Source: Rhodanobacter sp. C01
Lineage (GTDB): Bacteria > Pseudomonadota > Gammaproteobacteria > Xanthomonadales > Rhodanobacteraceae
Assembly (NCBI RefSeq): GCF_002001045.1
Contig: NZ_MUNR01000014.1
Coordinates: 620,001-684,000, forward strand
Reading direction: 5' to 3'
Length of the DNA stretch: 64,000 nucleotides
Below the pieces are notes generated by a model. It saw only the letters and a list, made by a program, of their open reading frames with translations, had not been told where the DNA came from and made no database searches. Numbering within the stretch: position 1 is the first letter of the stretch; each line of letters begins with the position of its first letter. Of the stretch, positions 60,626 to 64,000 are shown one piece after another. Both the position numbers and the translations under genes were made by a program.

Positions 60626-61726
60626 TCAGTTCGACTCGGTGAACTGAATCGATGGCGATGATCCGCCCGTAGCGGTGCAACTGCCCAGATTCAAGTTGTT
60701 GCTCTCACCAGTTGAGCCGGCGTTCGCGGCGCAGGTCGGCGTGGCGGTGCTGCCGTCACTTACGGCCAGCTTCACCGTGATCGATGACCCGGAGTTGAAC
60801 TCGGCTTCCGACCCACCTGCGTTGCCGACGACGTTGAACTCCGTCTGGTCCCATACGCTCGCGAGATCCAGCACGCTGTCCTTCGCGTTCAGCGTGTAGG
60901 CCGTGGTGCCATTGGTAAACACCACGGTGTCATTGCCGCCAGTTGTTGCGCTACCGGAAATCTTGAGGTTGGCCAGCTGGGTGGCCGGTACGTCCGGTGC
61001 CGTTACGGCGGAGCTGTTCTTGTAACAATCACCGGCGCCGTCGCTACCGAATCCACTCGGGCAGCTGGTACCGCCGTAGCCGATCAGCCAGTACTGGATG
61101 AAAACGGCCGCCTTGCCCTTGGTGCTGTAGTCCGGGGAATAGATGAATTGTTGCCAGACCGTGCAGCCCGAATGACTTTTGCACGCGCTGGTGGTCTTGT
61201 TGTAATTCGAATTTACCTGGAGCGTGTATTCGTTTGCTCCAAGAATGCCGCCACCGCCGAATGCCGCAACGCCGACGCTCTTTTCAGAGGTTACGCCGGT
61301 GACCGATGGAAAGGTTCCGGTGGCGCTGCCGATCAATCCGGAAACCTCAATGGCATAGTCATTGCCATTGCCCGTGGTCTGCGTACCGCCAGTAGCTGCT
61401 GTCTCCCAAAGCTTCGTCAAGGCATCCTTATGCCGCGGCAGTGGGTGGGAAAATGGCTGTACCTGGGTGCAAGCCACTTGTTTCCATAGGATGCTGGGAA
61501 ACGTGGCCTGGAAACAGCCTTCCGAAGGTGCTGCCATACGGACCATGTCTTCGTGCCAGCTTTGAATGGCCTGAGCCTGCACCATCGAAGGGACTTGTGC
61601 CTGATCAGCGCCGTTCTCGACAGCAGGTGCAGCAAAAGCCGATGGAAGCCACGCGGCACCAACCAGACTTGCAACGATTGCGATCTTGAGCAGTTGACGC
61701 GAGCAAGAAATCTTCTTGGATTGCAT
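60626..61726 (-). CDS. Large secreted hypothetical protein
   Basis: 366 residues from the ATG at 61726. Signal peptide LLKIAIVASLVGAAWLPSAFA. The mature part is Gly/Ser/Thr-rich with strands and several possible disulfides (SEGCFQATF, KQVACTQVQ, CKSHSGCTVW, SCPSGFGSDG, DCYKNSS, PTCAANAGS, LGSCTATGG). The segment WQQFIYSPDYSTKGKAAVFI is notable. It resembles secreted proteins of plant-associated bacteria; no family recognised. Just upstream lies a 21-bp perfect palindrome (61765-61785), so expression is probably tightly regulated. Terminator at 60554. Confidence 0.65.
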   Translation of the reverse strand: MQSKKISCSRQLLKIAIVASLVGAAWLPSAFAAPAVENGADQAQVPSMVQAQAIQSWHEDMVRMAAPSEGCFQATFPSILWKQVACTQVQPFSHPLPRHKDALTKLWETAATGGTQTTGNGNDYAIEVSGLIGSATGTFPSVTGVTSEKSVGVAAFGGGGILGANEYTLQVNSNYNKTTSACKSHSGCTVWQQFIYSPDYSTKGKAAVFIQYWLIGYGGTSCPSGFGSDGAGDCYKNSSAVTAPDVPATQLANLKISGSATTGGNDTVVFTNGTTAYTLNAKDSVLDLASVWDQTEFNVVGNAGGSEAEFNSGSSITVKLAVSDGSTATPTCAANAGSTGESNNLNLGSCTATGGSSPSIQFTESN

Positions 61727-62187
61727 TGATGTTCCCCATTGGTAGCTAAAGTGTTGTGGTCGTAGTACTTGGATTATCCAAGTACACCGTTATTCCCAAA
61801 ACAAAATAGAGCCCGGAGCCCCTATCTCCGTATCACCATGCGACGGTGACCGCCGTACGCTAGCGGTTATCGTGACCATTGGATAGCTGTAAGTTATTGC
61901 ATGCCATTTCAATTAAAGACGGACTTAAAGGGGTAGTGGCAATCAAATGAACTGCCCGTTCCTGGCCGTAGATGCGCGGCCGCCTCCGACTTTGTCCATT
62001 CCGAATGGAAACCGTGATCGGGGTCCACTTTCTAGAGAAAAATTTGGACGAAGATAACAGGCTAGTTAAATCCTCTAGCCGGCATCCAAAATGCAAAATG
62101 GGGGCAGATATCCCCTTTTTCGTTGAACGACACAGGCCTATGCTGTAGCGACGGCGGCGAATGCCGCGTTACATCCGGAGATGTGTC
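61727..62187. other. AT-rich intergenic region with a possible transposase remnant
   Basis: 461 bp, more AT-rich than its neighbours. It includes the 61765-61785 palindrome and a minus-strand frame (61860-62096) whose residues RRRPRIYGQERAVHLIATT resemble the N-terminal HTH of IS630-type transposases. The remainder of that frame does not, so at most this is a decayed fragment. No other feature seen. Confidence 0.35.
61765..61785. promoter_or_regulatory. Perfect 9-bp inverted repeat upstream of the secreted-protein gene
   Basis: GTACTTGGA, TTA, TCCAAGTAC is located 38 bp before the ATG of the minus-strand gene. Its size and spacing suit a dimeric TetR/LuxR-type regulator, and its position is within the expected promoter or leader. 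No regulator gene is adjacent. Confidence 0.55.
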
Positions 62188-62595
62188 ATGGCGAAGAAAT
62201 TCATTCGGCGGTTACCGGTGCTTCTGCTGATGCTCGCACTGCCCGTAGCTGCGCAGGCGGCGGATTCGCACGATGCGGCATCGAAGCAGGCCGCGACGGC
62301 CAGCGCACACGCCGGCATGGCGCTTGGCGCCGCAGATCTGAAGACGGCGCATACGCATCTGCACCACGTCATCAACTGTCTGGTCGGGCCGTCAGGAAAG
62401 GGTTTCGATGCCGATGCCGGGAATCCCTGCCAGGGCATGGGGCAGGGCGCGATCGTCGATGCCAGAGGCGATGCCGCCGCCGAGTCCAGGCTGCACTCGG
62501 CGCTGCTCCGGGCCGAGCATGGCGTGAAGGCCACGACGCTGGATGGTGCGCATGCGGATGCGCAGCAGGCCTTGGACAACCTGCAGGCGAAATAG
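62188..62595 (+). CDS. Secreted hypothetical protein, His-rich
   Basis: 135 residues from the ATG at 62188, with CGGAG upstream; the reading from 62161 precedes the signal and is rejected. Signal peptide LPVLLLMLALPVAAQA. The mature part is helical with a His cluster (TAHTHLHHVINCLVG), a single Cys pair (NCLV and NPCQG) and a long Ala-rich helix (ESRLHSALLRAEHGVKATTL). No family recognised; it may bind metal through the His cluster. Convergent with the gene ending at 62601, only 5 bp away. Confidence 0.65.
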   Translation: MAKKFIRRLPVLLLMLALPVAAQAADSHDAASKQAATASAHAGMALGAADLKTAHTHLHHVINCLVGPSGKGFDADAGNPCQGMGQGAIVDARGDAAAESRLHSALLRAEHGVKATTLDGAHADAQQALDNLQAK

Positions 62596-62600
62596 AGCTT

Positions 62601-63767
62601 TCACTGGAGCGGCCACGGCGCGGCACGCCAGCAGGCCTGGTAATACTCCCTGAGGGTGCTTCGTACGGGACCAAGTGCGAAGCTGAAGCCGTATCGGAAT
62701 GCGCTGGTGCGGCCACCGACCCAGGCGCCGACGGAGCGTGCAAAAAGCAGTTTGACCAACTGAGTCGGTGGATAGGGCCGGGTGATCATGACCGACTCGC
62801 TGGCGACACGGGCGCCGTCGCGCTGCTGCGTCAGCGTCTCCTCCCCGTTGATCTCGAAATAGGACCGCGTTCCGCGTGCCACGATTTCTTCCGCGCGCGC
62901 TGCACCGACGAGGTCGTATGCGGTGAGCGTCACGCCGCCGGGCCCGCACTGGAGCGTGATCCGGTGCTCGCCTTGGCGGTCGACCTGACTGAGTACCAGG
63001 TGAGGCGTCTGGGGCGACGGCTGATACTTTGCCATGAGTGGAAGGCGTCCATTGTTGGCAAGCCCCGTGGAGAGCATCTGGTCGGCAGTGAGCCACACCA
63101 CGTCATCGCGTGATGCTGTCGATGCCGACGCAAACCCATCGAGGTTGATGCCCATGTCCTTCAGATACGCAGCAACCTCATCCGGAGATGGTCGTATGGG
63201 GCCAGGAGCGTCTGTTTTCGGGTCCATCACGAGATGCGCGGGCAGACCGATACGGTCGCTACCCGTGGGTGCCCACCGATAAAGGCCGCCCAGATACGCA
63301 TAGCTGCATGCTCCCGTGCAGATGGCCGTCTTGACCACGTATGCCGACGAGTGGCTGCGTCGTGGCGTGCCCAGGTGAGTCACCATCGAGCCGGTGCGGA
63401 ACAGCCTCCCCAGCGCCATGCCGGCGCCCAGGTCGCCGTCCGACGAGTTCAGGTAGATGTCGGACCCGGCGGGAATCTTTCCCGACCGCATCAGTGTCTC
63501 GAATCGTTGCGGCGCCCCCGCGTCGATGACGCCATAAAGATAAACCTGCGGAACCTTGGTGACGGCGAGGGTCAGGCGATCATTGTTGACCTGCATGGAT
63601 AGCGTGTCGGCGCGTGCCCCCACATTTTCAGCGTGCTTCCTGACGTCGCGGGCGTGGACCTTCGGCGCCGATCCGATGCAGATGGCCAGCAACAGGGCAA
63701 CCCACAGAGGATAGGGTCTCCATCTTTCGTGGCCAGCAGAATGTTCGTCAGCGTTGCCGTATCGCAC
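62601..63767 (-). CDS. Exported ClpP/crotonase-fold protein (COG3904-like)
   Basis: 388 residues from the GTG at 63767, with AGGA upstream. N-terminal export or anchor segment LWVALLLAICIGSAPKVHA. The core follows the COG3904 predicted periplasmic protein pattern: VYLYGVIDAGAPQRF, IYLNSSDGDLGAGMALGRLF, ICTGACSYAYLGGLYRW. The position that usually carries a serine in this family (C-x-S-A-C) is glycine here (G152 in CTGAC), so a serine-protease role is doubtful. The C-terminal 170 residues add a beta-rich domain. Localised to the periplasm or outer face of the inner membrane. Confidence 0.8.
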   Translation of the reverse strand: MRYGNADEHSAGHERWRPYPLWVALLLAICIGSAPKVHARDVRKHAENVGARADTLSMQVNNDRLTLAVTKVPQVYLYGVIDAGAPQRFETLMRSGKIPAGSDIYLNSSDGDLGAGMALGRLFRTGSMVTHLGTPRRSHSSAYVVKTAICTGACSYAYLGGLYRWAPTGSDRIGLPAHLVMDPKTDAPGPIRPSPDEVAAYLKDMGINLDGFASASTASRDDVVWLTADQMLSTGLANNGRLPLMAKYQPSPQTPHLVLSQVDRQGEHRITLQCGPGGVTLTAYDLVGAARAEEIVARGTRSYFEINGEETLTQQRDGARVASESVMITRPYPPTQLVKLLFARSVGAWVGGRTSAFRYGFSFALGPVRSTLREYYQACWRAAPWPLQ

Positions 63768-63845
63768 TGCAGGTCCTGAAGTTCAAATCGTGCAGTGTCC
63801 ATGTTTCAGATGTCCTGCAGGTGAATATCGCGGCCACATGAGTTC

Positions 63846-64000
63846 TCAGGTCCCGTCTTGCAGGGTATTACGCTCATCGCCCCGGGTTGCGCCTTCGATC
63901 AGTGCCCGCACGCCCGCCCTGTCCCTGGCCGTCACCGGGTTGTAGATCACCATGCCAAGATGTGGCTTGCCGTCGACCGCGAAAGCCGAGTATTCCAGCG
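63846..64000 (-). CDS. C-terminal part of an unidentified gene cut by the right edge
   Basis: A minus-strand frame enters from the right edge and ends with TGA at 63846-63848. The last 50 codons read LEYSAFAVDGKPHLGMVIYN then PVTARDRAGVRALIEGATRG and DERNTLQDGT. Composition and lack of stops suggest real coding sequence. No family can be assigned from the fragment. It is upstream of the COG3904-like gene in the same direction. Confidence 0.6.
   Translation of the reverse strand, partial: LEYSAFAVDGKPHLGMVIYNPVTARDRAGVRALIEGATRGDERNTLQDGT

Noticed and set aside
61860-62096. Intact small gene on the minus strand
   Set aside because: Only the segment RRRPRIYGQERAV looks transposase-like and the rest is not protein-like; recorded as a possible fragment only.

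Overview
The window is a high-GC chromosomal segment from a Gammaproteobacterium, most likely Xanthomonadales, family Rhodanobacteraceae (Rhodanobacter, Dyella or Frateuria-like). The placement is inferred from remembered families, not from a search. It rests on a secreted isoamylase matching the Pseudomonas amyloderamosa enzyme in length and catalytic numbering, an alpha-amino-acid ester hydrolase of the Xanthomonas type, and many small secreted or Tat proteins. There is no rRNA, tRNA, CRISPR array or intact mobile element. The window is cut at both ends: a sedolisin runs in from the left and an unidentified gene runs off the right.

Layout. 1-10.4 kb: sedolisin protease with FG-GAP repeats, a membrane protein, a CpxP/CpxR/CpxA-like envelope stress set (3.9-6.5 kb), isoamylase and an RDD membrane protein. 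10.4-13.1 kb: an AT-richer accessory pocket (hypotheticals, DUF4145 protein, membrane protein). 13.1-18.3 kb: a large secreted protein with S-layer homology repeats between two copies of a hairpin repeat, an AIM24 protein and a secreted HAF-repeat protein. 18.4-25.6 kb: an ECF sigma factor with an adjacent Ser/Thr kinase-TPR protein, a NarL-type two-component pair with a palindrome upstream and a divergent SnoaL-like secreted protein, and a variant arginase-family enzyme. 25.7-31.1 kb: Lys/Ala-rich secreted protein, TonB-like anchored protein, decayed IS3 remnant, secreted six-hairpin-like protein, DsbA, MtfA. 31.2-37.3 kb: an ArsR regulator coupled to an AHSA1-GST fusion, a ketopantoate reductase-like protein, a histidine phosphatase, a poor-coding stretch and a GAF-GGDEF cyclase. 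37.4-47 kb: alpha-amino-acid ester hydrolase, MarC, CadC-like regulator, SGNH hydrolase, bactofilin with a coupled zinc-ribbon protein, and an esterase. 47-53.7 kb: EEP-family phosphatase, a coupled AraC-VOC-DUF1801 operon, MHS transporter, LysR and a divergent duplicated Tat protein. 53.8-64 kb: LytS/LytT pair, M61 peptidase, periplasmic peroxiredoxin, XRE/membrane pair, methyltransferase and several secreted proteins.

How it fits together. Much of the segment serves the cell envelope and the exterior: secreted hydrolases (sedolisin, isoamylase, ester hydrolase, SGNH, M61), periplasmic folding and redox proteins (Spy/CpxP-like, DsbA, peroxiredoxin), and many sensors (three two-component pairs, one ECF/kinase pair, one GGDEF protein). 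Several gene pairs overlap by 4 bp (GTGA or ATGA), showing translational coupling. Intergenic gaps carry two small repeat families that look like REP-type or RAYT-associated elements, plus several strong inverted repeats that are good operator candidates.

No complete new system of the defence or biosynthetic-cluster kind is evident. The most promising leads are the SLH-repeat protein with its flanking repeats, the ArsR operator/leaderless promoter driving an AHSA1-GST fusion, the dispersed TGTCAGG/CCTGACA hairpin family, the bactofilin/zinc-ribbon pair, and the perfect palindrome in front of the secreted protein at 60.6-61.7 kb.
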